64,000 nt of DNA, from positions 62,001 to 126,000 of the forward strand of contig NZ_VUKD01000004.1 of assembly GCF_009193155.1 (NCBI RefSeq), read 5' to 3'. The notes beneath the pieces are model-generated. The model did no database searches. It had not been told where the DNA came from and saw only the letters and a list, made by a program, of their open reading frames with translations. Shown here piece after piece: positions 1 through 8,499 of the stretch. This DNA comes from Georgenia subflava (GTDB lineage: Bacteria > Actinomycetota > Actinomycetes > Actinomycetales > Actinomycetaceae). Made by a program: the position numbers and the translations under genes. The number at the start of each line of letters is the position of its first letter. Within the stretch, counting starts at the first letter, position 1.

Positions 1-251
1 GTGCGAGGGTTCTGGTGAGCCCGCGAGGACGCAGGCAGGTGCCTGCCCGGGACGGGCAACCTGGAAAGAGTACCCGAGAAAGACCCCGGCCCTCAAACGA
101 GAGGACTGCCGTCTCCAGTGGCGTCGCCCACAGCGTAGGGGGTCGGGCGCCGGTCCGGACAACCCCGGGCAGCCGGTGGGTGTCGTCGTGCGGCGGGTCC
201 GCGTGGTGCCGAGAATGGGGTCGCCGCGACAACGACGACCGGAGGCCTCCG
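1..251. other. No gene seen; possible structured leader or 3' end
   Basis: I find no convincing coding region before the VOC gene. The first 150 bases contain a short palindrome at 31-46 and several G/C-rich complementary blocks, so the stretch could be part of an RNA gene or a leader. I compared it by eye with RNase P, tmRNA, SRP RNA, cobalamin, TPP, c-di-AMP and SAM-IV consensus elements and none fits. The 10 bases just before the VOC start hold a clear ribosome binding site (ggagg). Confidence 0.3.
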
Positions 252-620
252 ATGCCCCAGCTCTCCCTCAGTGCGACAGTCCTCGACGCCCGCGACCCCC
301 GTGGCCTGGCGCACTTCTACCGCGATCTGCTCGACTGGCCGGTCAGCACCGACGAGGACGGCTGGGTGATGCAGCGGGACCCCGCCGGTGGTGCCGGGCT
401 GTCGTTCCAGCGGGAGCAGCTGCACGTCGCGCCGACCTGGCCGGCCGAGGACGGACGGGAGCAGATGCAGCTCCACCTCGACATCCACGTCGACGACCTC
501 GAGACCGCCGTGGCGCGGGCTGTGGCGCTGGGGGCAAGGCTCGCGTCGTTCCAGCCGCAGGAGCACGTGCGGGTCATGCTCGACCCGGAAGGGCACCCGT
601 TCTGCCTCTTCGTCGAGTGA
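252..620 (+). CDS. VOC family (glyoxalase/bleomycin-resistance fold) protein
   Basis: This 122-residue protein has the single-domain VOC layout: an N-terminal TVLDARDPRGLAHFYRDLL segment (beta strand plus helix), then LHLDIHVDDLETAVARAVALGA, then a C-terminal DPEGHPFCLF motif. VOC proteins bind a metal or small ligand in the groove formed by paired beta-alpha-beta-beta-beta modules. The DPEG-H-FCLF ending is typical of the glyoxalase-like subgroup whose members are often detoxifying enzymes or binding proteins of unknown ligand. The start was chosen because ggagg lies 7 bases upstream; longer in-frame starts would add a low-complexity Arg/Ser-rich extension foreign to the family. It converges on the Hpt-like gene. 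The substrate cannot be predicted. Confidence 0.85.
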   Translation: MPQLSLSATVLDARDPRGLAHFYRDLLDWPVSTDEDGWVMQRDPAGGAGLSFQREQLHVAPTWPAEDGREQMQLHLDIHVDDLETAVARAVALGARLASFQPQEHVRVMLDPEGHPFCLFVE

Positions 621-666
621 GCGACACGGGCTCGTTGTCCGCCGGCGACCCGTCCTGACCGTGCGG

Positions 667-1011
667 TCAGGCGACCTCGACGGCCTTCGTCAGCGCGCCG
701 GACGTGGCACGCACGCACGCCGGCAGGTCGCCCAGGACAGCCCGGGCCGGCACGAGGTCTCCGCGGCGCAGCGGTGCGAGTGTGCAACGTAACGTCTCCG
801 CCAGATCGGTGGCACCGACCATGACGGCGGAGGCGTGCAGGGACAGGGCGGCGACGTACGCCTCGCCGGTGTCGCAGGCGTCGACCGCGCCCGACAGCCG
901 TCCGACGCGGGACTCGAGGGTGGCCAGGAAGCACACGACGAACCCGCGTGCGTGGTCCTCGCCGACGTCGGCGCGCAGCGCGCTGAGCGCCTCGGGCCGG
1001 AGCCGGCTCAC
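667..1011 (-). CDS. Hpt-like histidine phosphotransfer domain protein
   Basis: This 114-residue all-helical protein fits the Hpt pattern: a helix with FLATLESRVGRLSGAV, then SLHASAVMVGATDLAETL, which matches the Hpt signature (phosphorylatable His, small residues, Gly-Ala, then Leu). Hpt modules relay phosphoryl groups between a hybrid kinase and a response regulator. No kinase is linked here. It starts with GTG, overlapping the stop codon of the signal peptidase gene (GTGA), so it is translationally coupled as the last gene of the exported-protein operon. Its role there is unknown. It could instead be a degenerate Hpt acting only as a protein-binding module; I judge the fold likely and the phosphotransfer function possible. 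Confidence 0.6.
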   Translation of the reverse strand: MSRLRPEALSALRADVGEDHARGFVVCFLATLESRVGRLSGAVDACDTGEAYVAALSLHASAVMVGATDLAETLRCTLAPLRRGDLVPARAVLGDLPACVRATSGALTKAVEVA

Positions 1012-1592
1012 GGGTCCGCCCGCTCTGCGGTCGCTCGTTCGACCTCGCGGCGCGCCCGGCCGGCGACCTCCTGGCGGCGGAGGCGGATGCCGGAGACGAC
1101 GAGGTAGGCGGCATAGCCGAACAGGGCGACGGCGCCGGCGGTGATGCCGGCCGACTTCTGGTCGCCGTCCAAGGCGTTCGCGAGGTACCCGGCGTAGGGG
1201 AGGTGGTAGCGGACGTGGCCGCGGACCTGCTCGACGGTGATCTCCCACGGGTCGGCGACGTCGTTCGCGTCGCCCCGGGTGGTGAAGACGTGACCTTCGG
1301 GGCCCTGGGTGATCCCGACGATGCGGTGCGTCACCAGGGTGGGGTCGTCCGGGTACGGCAGGTACGTGATGACGTCGCCCACCCGGAGCTCAGAGGCGTC
1401 CTCGTCGCCCTCCACCAGCTCGAGGACGACCTGGCTGCCGGTGGGGATCGCGGGCTCCATCGAACCGGTCAGGATCGTCACCGGGGCCCAGCCGAGGACC
1501 CGGGGGAGGACGACAATGCCGAGGGCGAGCAGGACGATCGCGGCCAGGACCAGCCCGAGGACTGCCCGGACGACCATGCGGACAACGGTCAT
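1008..1592 (-). CDS. sipW: SipW-like (archaeal/ER-type) signal peptidase I
   Basis: This 194-residue membrane protease has an N-terminal membrane segment, the nucleophile motif TGSMEP, a downstream THRIVGI block where this subfamily has a catalytic His in place of the bacterial Lys, and a GDAND...DPWEI block with acidic residues. A second membrane segment lies near residues 155-175, followed by a charged tail. Ser-His signal peptidases of this type process dedicated substrates such as TasA in Bacillus, and in actinomycetes they are found beside alternate-type signal-peptide proteins. Its ATG overlaps the stop of the upstream exported-protein gene (ATGA). The operon order, substrate-substrate-peptidase, is strong contextual support. 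Confidence 0.9.
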   Translation of the reverse strand: MTVVRMVVRAVLGLVLAAIVLLALGIVVLPRVLGWAPVTILTGSMEPAIPTGSQVVLELVEGDEDASELRVGDVITYLPYPDDPTLVTHRIVGITQGPEGHVFTTRGDANDVADPWEITVEQVRGHVRYHLPYAGYLANALDGDQKSAGITAGAVALFGYAAYLVVSGIRLRRQEVAGRARREVERATAERADP

Positions 1593-3397
1593 GACGTGGC
1601 TCCCGCGGTGCCGGTCGGCTCGTCGCGCGTGCGGTCGCCGCCGTCGAGGCGTACTACGTCCACCCGTACGAGCTCGTCGGTGCCGGTGAGATGGATGCGC
1701 ACGGTCAGGCGGTCGCCTGCCGGGACCGCGACGGCGAGGCGGGTGGTGCGGTTGGTGGCGGGGAGCAGGTCGGTCAGGGGCGCGGCCGCACCGGTCTCGT
1801 CGAGCCCGAGGACCTGCCAGGTGGCAGCGTCGTCCACATCGGCGCGGTCCCACGCGATCTCGACGACGCCGTCCGGGAGGAGGGTCGCGGTCGCTCCGGC
1901 ATCGGCGGAGCGCTCGTGGGTGGACTGCTCGTCGACGGGTGGCTCGTCGGCGGGCGGCTGGTTGGAGGCCTGCTCGTCGATGGATCCGCCGCTACCGGGC
2001 TGCTGCCCGGCCGGCTGCTCGGGTGCGGGCTGCTCGTGGGTGGCCTGCTCGTCCCTGGGTCCGTCGCTACTGGGCTGCGGGTGGGCCGGCTGCTCGAGTG
2101 CGGGCTGCCGGTCGACGGGCTGCTCGTGGGTGGGCTCCTCGTCGGCGGGCCTGTCGCTGGCGGGCTGCTCGTCAGTGGACTGCTCGACGTCCGGTGCGGT
2201 GTCCTGCTGGCCGTCGGCATCCGGCGAGGGCGCCGGCGACGGTGCGGGGGCAACCGGTGCCACCGTGGCCTGCGGCGCGGGAATGACCTCCGGCGCCGCC
2301 AGGGGGGTGGACGCTCGAGCCTTCGGGGCGGCGGACTGGTCCGGGGCAAGGGTGGTCGCCGCGGAGTCGACCGGCTCGAGCCACCACACCAGCCACCACC
2401 AGCTGCTGACTCGGTACGTGGTGGTCCAGGTCTTGCTGACGGTCTGCATGCCCTGCGTGGCCGCCAGCTCGGTCACCACGGTCACCGTCTGCCCGGCCAA
2501 CCGCCAGATGGACGACCCCACCTCTGTCTCGATGCAGATCTTCGCCGAGGCCCCGGCGGCGAAGGCGCGGTCGGCCCCGGCAGGCACCACGACGTCGTCG
2601 CTGCCGTCGACGGTCGCCGACCACGCGAGGCTGCCTGCCGGGCACGTGGCGTTGACGGTGGGGAGGACCCGGTAGGTGACGGTCGTGCCGTCGAGAGCCG
2701 AGTGGTCGCCCCGTTCGGCGAGCACCCGAACGCCGGCGACCCGCCAGGTCAGCGGTTCGGCCGTGGTGTTCTCGACGACGGCGGAGGTCGCGCCCGGGGT
2801 GACCTTCAGGTCGAGCTTCGGCCCCACTGTGACGATCGGGGTCGGGTGGGTGACGACGGAGCGCCAGCCGCTGCCCCCGAGACCGTCTTGAGCAAGGTGC
2901 CACCGGAGCTCCCCGGCGCCGTAGGCGGCGCCCGGCCTGGCCGTAGCGGGAACGGTGGCGACGATCGTCGCCGTGAGCGTCTCGCCGTCAAGGGCCTGGG
3001 TGACCTCCCAGGTGTTCCGCCCGGTCGCGGGCAGTGCGTTCCCGCGACTGTCGCGGACCGACGGCTGGCCCACCTGCAACGACGGGAATGCCGCCGAGGC
3101 ATCGAGGGTGAGGCTCGCCGTGAGGAGGTCGCCGACCGCATGGATCCGCACCGGTGCGGTGAAGGTGATCCGGTCGCCTGCGCTCAGGCCGCTCGTGGTC
3201 GCGCTGCGCGTGCCGGCGACCGCTACGGTCGGCGTGCCCTTCGCCAGGGCGAGGGTGCCGGTGCTCATGGTCGTCCCCTCGACGGTGGCGACGTCGTACC
3301 AGTCCGCGTAGCTGGTGGTGGGGCTAGCGAGCAGGGCGAGCCCGAGGAGGGTCGCGACGGTCACGACGCCCGCGCGGAGCAGCTTTCGAGTCGTCAT
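1589..3397 (-). CDS. Large exported protein with alternate-type signal peptide and EQP-rich region
   Basis: This 602-residue protein begins with a hydrophobic signal segment ending SYADWYD; the Trp-Tyr-Asp after the cleavage region is the hallmark of the alternate-type signal peptide family processed by SipW-like peptidases. Residues about 30-370 form beta-rich domains with at least two cysteines (NATCPAG, AKICIE). Residues about 395-510 are a Pro/Glu/Gln region with repeats such as EQPA, DEQP and HEQP, a likely extended surface stalk. Residues about 515-590 look like another small beta domain. There is no sortase motif or C-terminal membrane anchor, so it is probably secreted or assembled with its smaller partner. 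It sits between that partner and the peptidase. Confidence 0.8.
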   Translation of the reverse strand: MTTRKLLRAGVVTVATLLGLALLASPTTSYADWYDVATVEGTTMSTGTLALAKGTPTVAVAGTRSATTSGLSAGDRITFTAPVRIHAVGDLLTASLTLDASAAFPSLQVGQPSVRDSRGNALPATGRNTWEVTQALDGETLTATIVATVPATARPGAAYGAGELRWHLAQDGLGGSGWRSVVTHPTPIVTVGPKLDLKVTPGATSAVVENTTAEPLTWRVAGVRVLAERGDHSALDGTTVTYRVLPTVNATCPAGSLAWSATVDGSDDVVVPAGADRAFAAGASAKICIETEVGSSIWRLAGQTVTVVTELAATQGMQTVSKTWTTTYRVSSWWWLVWWLEPVDSAATTLAPDQSAAPKARASTPLAAPEVIPAPQATVAPVAPAPSPAPSPDADGQQDTAPDVEQSTDEQPASDRPADEEPTHEQPVDRQPALEQPAHPQPSSDGPRDEQATHEQPAPEQPAGQQPGSGGSIDEQASNQPPADEPPVDEQSTHERSADAGATATLLPDGVVEIAWDRADVDDAATWQVLGLDETGAAAPLTDLLPATNRTTRLAVAVPAGDRLTVRIHLTGTDELVRVDVVRLDGGDRTRDEPTGTAGATS

Positions 3398-3487
3398 GTC
3401 TGGTCGGTCCCTTCCTGCTGGTAGATCGGTGCTGCTGGTGCGGCGTGTCCCTCCCCGAGGTCCCCTGACTCCGGGGAGGGCGTTGGG

Positions 3488-4069
3488 TCAGCCGTTCTGG
3501 ACGGCGCCCTGGCGAACCTCGACGTGGACGTCCGAGAGGGTCGTCGCCACGTTCTGCAGGGCCTGGCCGCTGATGTCGGCGGGGAAGGTCACGTCGAGCT
3601 CGATGGCGAAGGTTTGCGGTGCGGTGCTGTCAGCGATCGGGGCGGAGAAGTCCGCCAGCTCGGCGTCGTTGACCGAGAAGGACGAGGCGCTCAGCAGCGC
3701 GGCCGCCAGGTCCGCGTCACCACCGCTGAAGACCTGGCCGGCGTCGAAGGACGTGGTCAGTCGCGCGTCGAGCAGATCTCCGGAGGCCTCGACGGTGACG
3801 GTCTCTCGGTAGGTGAGGGTCTCACCGGGGATGACGTGGTAGCCGTCGAGCGAGGCCAGGGGCCCGTTCGCGTTGGACCACACGCCGTTGCCGTTGTTGA
3901 GCCTGAGCTCGCCGGTGCTGATCTCGCCACGACCGACGGACGTCTCGTCGTACCAGTTCGCGAACGTCGTGGCGCCGCCCGCGAGCAGGGCGACGCCCGC
4001 GCCGGCGACGAGAAGCGCCTTTCCGAACTTCGAGCTGGACGACCTGGTGGCGGTGTGTGAGGTGGTCAT
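3488..4069 (-). CDS. Alternate-type signal-peptide exported protein (TasA/CalY-like candidate)
   Basis: This 193-residue protein has a basic N-terminus, a hydrophobic stretch and FANWYD at the junction, the alternate-type signal-peptide pattern recognised by SipW-like peptidases. The mature part (about 150 residues) is beta-rich and lacks cysteine, in the size range of the TasA/camelysin group, whose members can form extracellular fibres. Fibre formation is my inference from the operon (two substrates plus a SipW-like peptidase), not visible in the sequence. It is the first gene of the leftward operon. A purine-rich RBS precedes the ATG, and the upstream region carries two copies of a 10-base direct repeat. 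Confidence 0.8.
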   Translation of the reverse strand: MTTSHTATRSSSSKFGKALLVAGAGVALLAGGATTFANWYDETSVGRGEISTGELRLNNGNGVWSNANGPLASLDGYHVIPGETLTYRETVTVEASGDLLDARLTTSFDAGQVFSGGDADLAAALLSASSFSVNDAELADFSAPIADSTAPQTFAIELDVTFPADISGQALQNVATTLSDVHVEVRQGAVQNG

Positions 4070-4126
4070 GGTGGTGTTCCTTCGGGATCAGAGGGTTATG
4101 TGCCAACACCCGCAACTCTCGCCGTT

Positions 4127-4169
4127 TCACCTCAAGGCAGTCCGAAATCCACCTTCACGTCACCTCAAG
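4127..4169 (-). promoter_or_regulatory. Two direct repeats upstream of the exported-protein operon
   Basis: On the minus strand CTTGAGGTGA occurs twice (4169-4160 and 4136-4127), with starts exactly 33 bases apart, about three helical turns. The nearer copy is about 58 bases before the start codon of the small exported protein. A possible -10 (CATAAC) lies at 4100-4095. The distance from the repeat to this box is too long for the repeat to be the -35 itself, so an activator or repressor site is more likely. The surrounding DNA is also less GC-rich than its neighbours. Confidence 0.45.
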
Positions 4170-4330
4170 ATCGTCGGCGAAAGGCGTGGGGTGCGTCACT
4201 CGATCCCCTCGGACCTCGGGGTTCGCTCAAGACCCGTGACGGCGGTCTCAGGGCTGACGGCCCACAGGCTCGCGCCGGCCCGACCACAGGCGCGCCCGGA
4301 GCCGTGGGTGGTGACGGATAGCCTGGCCGC

Positions 4331-5926
4331 GTGGCTACCGAGCTTGCCGAGCTGGACGCGCCTGCGGTGCGTCGGTGGTTCGAGCACGCCCTGCGCTCGC
4401 TGCTGCTCGTCCGCACCGAGGTGGACGGGCTCAACGACTTCCCCGTGCCGGACTCGGACACCGGCACCAACCTGGTGCTCACCCTGGCCGGCGCGGCCGA
4501 CGCCGTCGGCCGGCTGGACCCACGCGCCGACCTGGCCGCGTTGACTGCGGCGGCGGCGGACGGGGCCCTGCTGGGCGCCCGCGGGAACTCCGGCGTCATC
4601 GTCGGCCAGTGCCTGCGTGCGCTCGCCGTCACGCTCGCCCGCACGACGGTCGCCGGGCCGCACGACCTCGCCCGTGCGCTCGACGCCGCGGCGACCGACG
4701 CCCGCTCCGCCGTCGGCCATCCGGTGGAGGGCACGATCCTCACCGTGGCGCGTGCCGCCGCCGACGGCGCCCTCGACGCCGCCGCTCGAGAGGCCTCGCT
4801 GAGCGCTGTCACCCGCAGCGCCGCCCGGGCGGCCCGGGATGCGCTCGCCCGTACGAGCGGACGGGTCGGCGAGGGCGTGGACGCCGGCGCGGCGGGGTTC
4901 GTGGTCCTCCTGACCGCGCTGCTCGACGTCGTCACGGGTGAGGGGACCACGGGGACGATGCGGGCGAGCCGCTTCACCGAGCTGCTTCACAGCGTCGACC
5001 GCCCGGGGGCGCGGACCGGGCCGAGGACGGGCGACGGTGCCCCGGCAGACCTCGGCGCCGGCGCCTTCGAGGTGATGTACGTGCTCCGCGGTGACGCCGG
5101 GCGTGCCCGGACGCTGCGTGCGGCGCTGGAGCGGGTCGGGCACTCGGTGGCCGTGGTGGGGCATGGCGACGGTGCCGGGCTCTGGCAGGTCCACGTCCAC
5201 ACCGACGCCCCGGCCGACGCGCTCGCCGGGCCGGAGGAGCGGGAGCAGGTCTGCGTCCGCCAGGTCCTGCCGACGTCGTCACCGACCGGCTGCGGGGTTG
5301 TCGCCTGCACGCGGGCCCCAGGGCTCCTGGCCCCGCTCGCGGCGGCCGGTGCGGTCGTGGTCCTGGACCCGGGGTCGGAGCCTGCAGGGCTGCTGCGTGC
5401 CGCGACCGACACGGGGCGCGAGGACGTTCTCGTCCTCCCGTGCGACGCGGAGTCCGCCCGGGCGGCGCGCGATGTGGCCGAGGACGGGCACACGGGCACG
5501 CTCCGGCCGCGGCGCATCCGGGTCGCCGGCACCACCGACGACCTGCAGGTCCTGGCGGCGGCCCTGGAGCTGCACGGTCGCGACGACGGCGACCCGCGCG
5601 TACTGGCCGACGGCGACCCGCAGGCACTTGCCGACGGCGACTTTCAGGCACTGGTCGACGGCGACCCCCAAGCACTGGTCGACGGCGTCGTCTCCCGGAC
5701 GCGGACCCGCGCCCTGACCACGACGGCGGAGGAGCCGGTGCGCTCCGCCGTCGAGTCGTTGCTCAGCGACGGGGGCGAGCTCCTCACCGCACTCGTGGGG
5801 GACGGCGCCGAGCCGTCCGTGGGGGCGGTGGTGCACGCGGCGGCCGCCCGGGCCGGCCGCGAGATCGACGTCGTGGTCGTCGCGGGCGGCCAGCAGGTCC
5901 CCGCGCTGCTGCTGGGGGTGGAATGA
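4331..5926 (+). CDS. DAK2-domain kinase subunit (FakA/YloV-like)
   Basis: This 531-residue protein starts with a DhaL/DAK2 domain: residues about 35-55 hold GLNDFPVPDSDTGTNLVLT, the Mg-ATP-binding Asp cluster, and RGNSGVI follows near residue 83. The later part corresponds to the YloV/FakA C-terminal region (VMYVLRGDAG..., HVHTDAP...). In Firmicutes FakA is the ATP-binding subunit of fatty-acid kinase and works with a FakB lipid carrier; no FakB (DegV) gene is linked here. Residues about 419-452 contain a tandem acidic repeat (DGDPQALADGD type) absent from typical homologues. The start is GTG. It overlaps recG by four bases (ATGA), the usual actinobacterial pairing. Confidence 0.85.
   Translation: MATELAELDAPAVRRWFEHALRSLLLVRTEVDGLNDFPVPDSDTGTNLVLTLAGAADAVGRLDPRADLAALTAAAADGALLGARGNSGVIVGQCLRALAVTLARTTVAGPHDLARALDAAATDARSAVGHPVEGTILTVARAAADGALDAAAREASLSAVTRSAARAARDALARTSGRVGEGVDAGAAGFVVLLTALLDVVTGEGTTGTMRASRFTELLHSVDRPGARTGPRTGDGAPADLGAGAFEVMYVLRGDAGRARTLRAALERVGHSVAVVGHGDGAGLWQVHVHTDAPADALAGPEEREQVCVRQVLPTSSPTGCGVVACTRAPGLLAPLAAAGAVVVLDPGSEPAGLLRAATDTGREDVLVLPCDAESARAARDVAEDGHTGTLRPRRIRVAGTTDDLQVLAAALELHGRDDGDPRVLADGDPQALADGDFQALVDGDPQALVDGVVSRTRTRALTTTAEEPVRSAVESLLSDGGELLTALVGDGAEPSVGAVVHAAAARAGREIDVVVVAGGQQVPALLLGVE
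5587..5690 (+). repeat. In-frame 24/27-base tandem repeat inside the DAK2 gene
   Basis: Four to five imperfect copies encode alternating DGDPQAL(A/V)D units. The copies differ mostly at third positions and a few first positions, and the repeat stays in frame, so it adds an acidic linker between the central and C-terminal domains without breaking the gene. Confidence 0.75.
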
Positions 5927-8205
5927 ACGAGCAGATCGCACGGGGAACCCGCCACGACCCCGCGTTCGCCAACATCGGGAAGGGACGGCTCGACCAGAGC
6001 CTGGAGAAGGAGCTGGGCCCGAAGACCGGGAAGGCGCTGGGCAAGCTGGGGCTGCGCACCGTCGAGGACCTGCTGCGCCACTACCCGCGCCGCTACGGCG
6101 ACCGCGGCCGGCTGACCGCCCTGGCCGAGCTGCGCACGGGCGAGCACGTCACGGTGATCGCCCGGGTGGCCGGCAACGACCTGCGAGCCATGCGGAACCG
6201 CAGCGGCGCGATCCTCACGGTGCGCATCACCGACGGCACCGAGGAGCTCACGCTGACCTTCTTCGGCAAGCACCGCGGCAGCCTGGAGTACCACGAGCGC
6301 CGCCTCCGGCCCGGTGCTACGGGGATGTTCACCGGGACCGTCAGCCTGTACCGCGGGGCCCGACAGCTCACCCATCCGGACTACGACACCTTCGACGACC
6401 TCGACGACGAGTTCGAGGCCGTGCAGAAGGTGGACTGGCCGATCCCGATCTACCCCGCGTCCTCGGCGATCGCGAGCTGGCGCATCGGCAAGGCCGTCCA
6501 GACCCTGATGGCCACGATCGAGGCCAGTGACGTGCCCGAGGCGCTGCCGGCGGCGTACCGCAAGGAGCACAGGCTCCCCGACGTCCTCACCGCGCTGCGC
6601 CGTGTGCACGAGCCGCACAGCCCCGAGGACTGGCGCGGCGCCCACAAGCGGTTCCGGCACGAGGAGGCGTTCGTGCTGCAGACCGCGCTCGCGCAGCGTC
6701 GGGCGGTCAGCCTCGCAGAGGCCACCACCGCCCGGCCGCCCCGTGCCGGGGGCGTCCGGGACGCCTTCGACGCACGGCTGCCCTTCGAGCTGACCGCCGG
6801 TCAGCAGGAGGTGGCTGCCGTCCTCGAGCGTGAGCTCGCCACCTCCGTGCCGATGATGCGGCTGCTGCAGGGCGAGGTCGGGTCCGGCAAGACGGTCGTG
6901 GCGGTGCGCGGCATGCTCCAGGTGGTGGACGCCGGGGGCCAGGCCGCGCTGCTCGCGCCGACCGAGGTGCTCGCCCAGCAGCACTACCGCTCCATCACCG
7001 ATCTGCTCGGCCCGCTCGCCGAGGCAGGCATGCTCGGCGGGGCCGAGCACGCGACCCGCGTCGTCCTGCTGACCGGCTCCATGAGCGCCGCGGCCCGGCG
7101 CAAGGCCCTCGCCCTGGCCGCCTCGGGGGCGGCGGGGATCGTCATCGGAACCCACGCCCTGCTCAGCGAGATCGTCCAGATCCCCGACCTCGGCCTGGTG
7201 GTGGTGGACGAGCAGCACCGCTTCGGCGTCGAGCAGCGCGACGCCCTGCGCGCGAAGGGCCGGACGACCCCCCACCTGCTCGTCATGACCGCCACCCCGA
7301 TCCCGCGCACGGTGGCGATGACGAGCTTCGGGGACCTGGAGACCTCCACCCTGCGCGAGCTGCCGGCCGGACGGGCCGGGATCACGACCACGATCGTCCC
7401 GGCCAACAAGCCGCACTGGGTGGGGCGGACGTGGGAACGGGTTCGGGAGGAGATCGACTCGGGCGGCCGTGCGTACGTCGTGTGCCCGCGCATCACGGCG
7501 GGAGAGGACGCCGGAGCCGCCGAGGACGGTTTCTCCGACGACGTCACCGCAGAGCTGTTCGGCCTCGAGGACGAGCGCGCACCTCGGCGGCCGTTGGCCT
7601 CCGTCGAGGAGGTGAGCGCCCTGCTGCGTGAGACCCCCGCGCTCGACGGAGTCGCGATCGGCCAGATGCACGGTCAGCTGCCCACGGAGGCCAAGGACGC
7701 AGCCATGGCGGATTTCGCGTCCGGCCGCACTCCGGTGCTGGTGTCGACCACCGTGATCGAGGTCGGTGTCGACGTCCCCGAGGCGACCGTCATGGTCATC
7801 CTCGACGCAGACCGGTTCGGCCTCTCCCAGCTGCACCAGCTGCGCGGTCGGATCGGCCGGGGCACGAGGCCGGGCCTCTGCCTCGCGGTCACGGCCGCCG
7901 ACCCGGCGACGCCGACGGGCGAGCGTCTCCTGGCGTTCGCCGCCACGACCGACGGCTTCGAGCTGGCCGAGACAGACCTGAGGCTGCGCCGTGAGGGTGA
8001 CGTCCTCGGGGCGTCGCAGTCCGGACGCTCCAGCTCCCTGCGACTGCTGCGGGTCCTCACTGACGCACCGATCATCGAGGCCGCACGCAGCGCGGCCCGC
8101 GACCTAGTGGCGCGCGACCCGGAGCTGACCACCGAGCCGGGGCTCGCCCAGATGGTCGCCGAGTCGATCGACGAGGACGCCGCCGCCTACCTCGAGCGCA
8201 CCTGA
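5923..8205 (+). CDS. recG: ATP-dependent DNA helicase RecG
   Basis: This 760-residue superfamily-2 helicase remodels stalled replication forks and Holliday junctions. An N-terminal wedge/OB domain occupies about residues 60-180 (EDLLRHYPRRYGDR, then the DGTEELTLTFFGKH strand). Walker A GEVGSGKT is at about residue 317, DEQH box near 429, motif III TATPIPRT near 455, and C-terminal motifs VSTTVIEVGVDVPEA and QLRGRIGRG follow. The ATG overlaps the DAK2 stop, matching the usual gene order. Length is slightly above the E. coli enzyme. The stop codon lies inside the first unit of a tandem repeat that continues downstream. Confidence 0.97.
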   Translation: MNEQIARGTRHDPAFANIGKGRLDQSLEKELGPKTGKALGKLGLRTVEDLLRHYPRRYGDRGRLTALAELRTGEHVTVIARVAGNDLRAMRNRSGAILTVRITDGTEELTLTFFGKHRGSLEYHERRLRPGATGMFTGTVSLYRGARQLTHPDYDTFDDLDDEFEAVQKVDWPIPIYPASSAIASWRIGKAVQTLMATIEASDVPEALPAAYRKEHRLPDVLTALRRVHEPHSPEDWRGAHKRFRHEEAFVLQTALAQRRAVSLAEATTARPPRAGGVRDAFDARLPFELTAGQQEVAAVLERELATSVPMMRLLQGEVGSGKTVVAVRGMLQVVDAGGQAALLAPTEVLAQQHYRSITDLLGPLAEAGMLGGAEHATRVVLLTGSMSAAARRKALALAASGAAGIVIGTHALLSEIVQIPDLGLVVVDEQHRFGVEQRDALRAKGRTTPHLLVMTATPIPRTVAMTSFGDLETSTLRELPAGRAGITTTIVPANKPHWVGRTWERVREEIDSGGRAYVVCPRITAGEDAGAAEDGFSDDVTAELFGLEDERAPRRPLASVEEVSALLRETPALDGVAIGQMHGQLPTEAKDAAMADFASGRTPVLVSTTVIEVGVDVPEATVMVILDADRFGLSQLHQLRGRIGRGTRPGLCLAVTAADPATPTGERLLAFAATTDGFELAETDLRLRREGDVLGASQSGRSSSLRLLRVLTDAPIIEAARSAARDLVARDPELTTEPGLAQMVAESIDEDAAAYLERT

Positions 8206-8423
8206 CCGGGCGCGACACAACGGCGGGCCTGACCGGGGCGCGACGGTCAACGGCGGACCTGACCGGGCGTGACACACAACGGCGGGCCTGACCGGGGCGC
8301 GACGGTCAACGGCGGACCTGACCGGGCGTGACACACAACGGCGGATCTGGCCGGGCGTGCCACGCAACGGCGGATCTGGCCGGGCGCGCCACGCAACAGC
8401 GGGCCTGGCCGGGCCCGACACAC
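8204..8423. repeat. Degenerate 29-base tandem repeat starting in the recG stop codon
   Basis: About seven and a half head-to-tail copies of a 27-30 base unit (ctgaccgggcgtgacacaca-acggcggg type) run from the last bases of recG to the terminator hairpin. Adjacent copies differ by a few substitutions and one- or two-base indels. The first unit contains the TGA of recG. Confidence 0.85.
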
Positions 8424-8466
8424 GACAAGGCCCGGGTGTGCGCGACGCGCACCCGGGCCTCGTCGT
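8422..8466. terminator. Bidirectional terminator hairpin between recG and ectD
   Basis: The complementary arms aggcccgggtg and cacccgggcct with extensions (gcgc/gcgc and acgac/gtcgt) form a long G/C-rich stem with a tiny loop. It lies between two convergent genes, so it can serve both. There is no U tract, as is common in high-GC actinomycetes. Confidence 0.75.
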
Positions 8467-8499
8467 ACCAGCGGAGCGACCGGTTCGTACCGCTCGGCG

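Noticed and set aside
1203-2675. Plus-strand frames opposite the signal peptidase and large exported protein
   Set aside because: They are antisense to genes with clear signal-peptide and catalytic motifs and have no domain of their own.
8204-8423. CRISPR-like array
   Set aside because: Units are contiguous with no unique spacers and no cas genes nearby.
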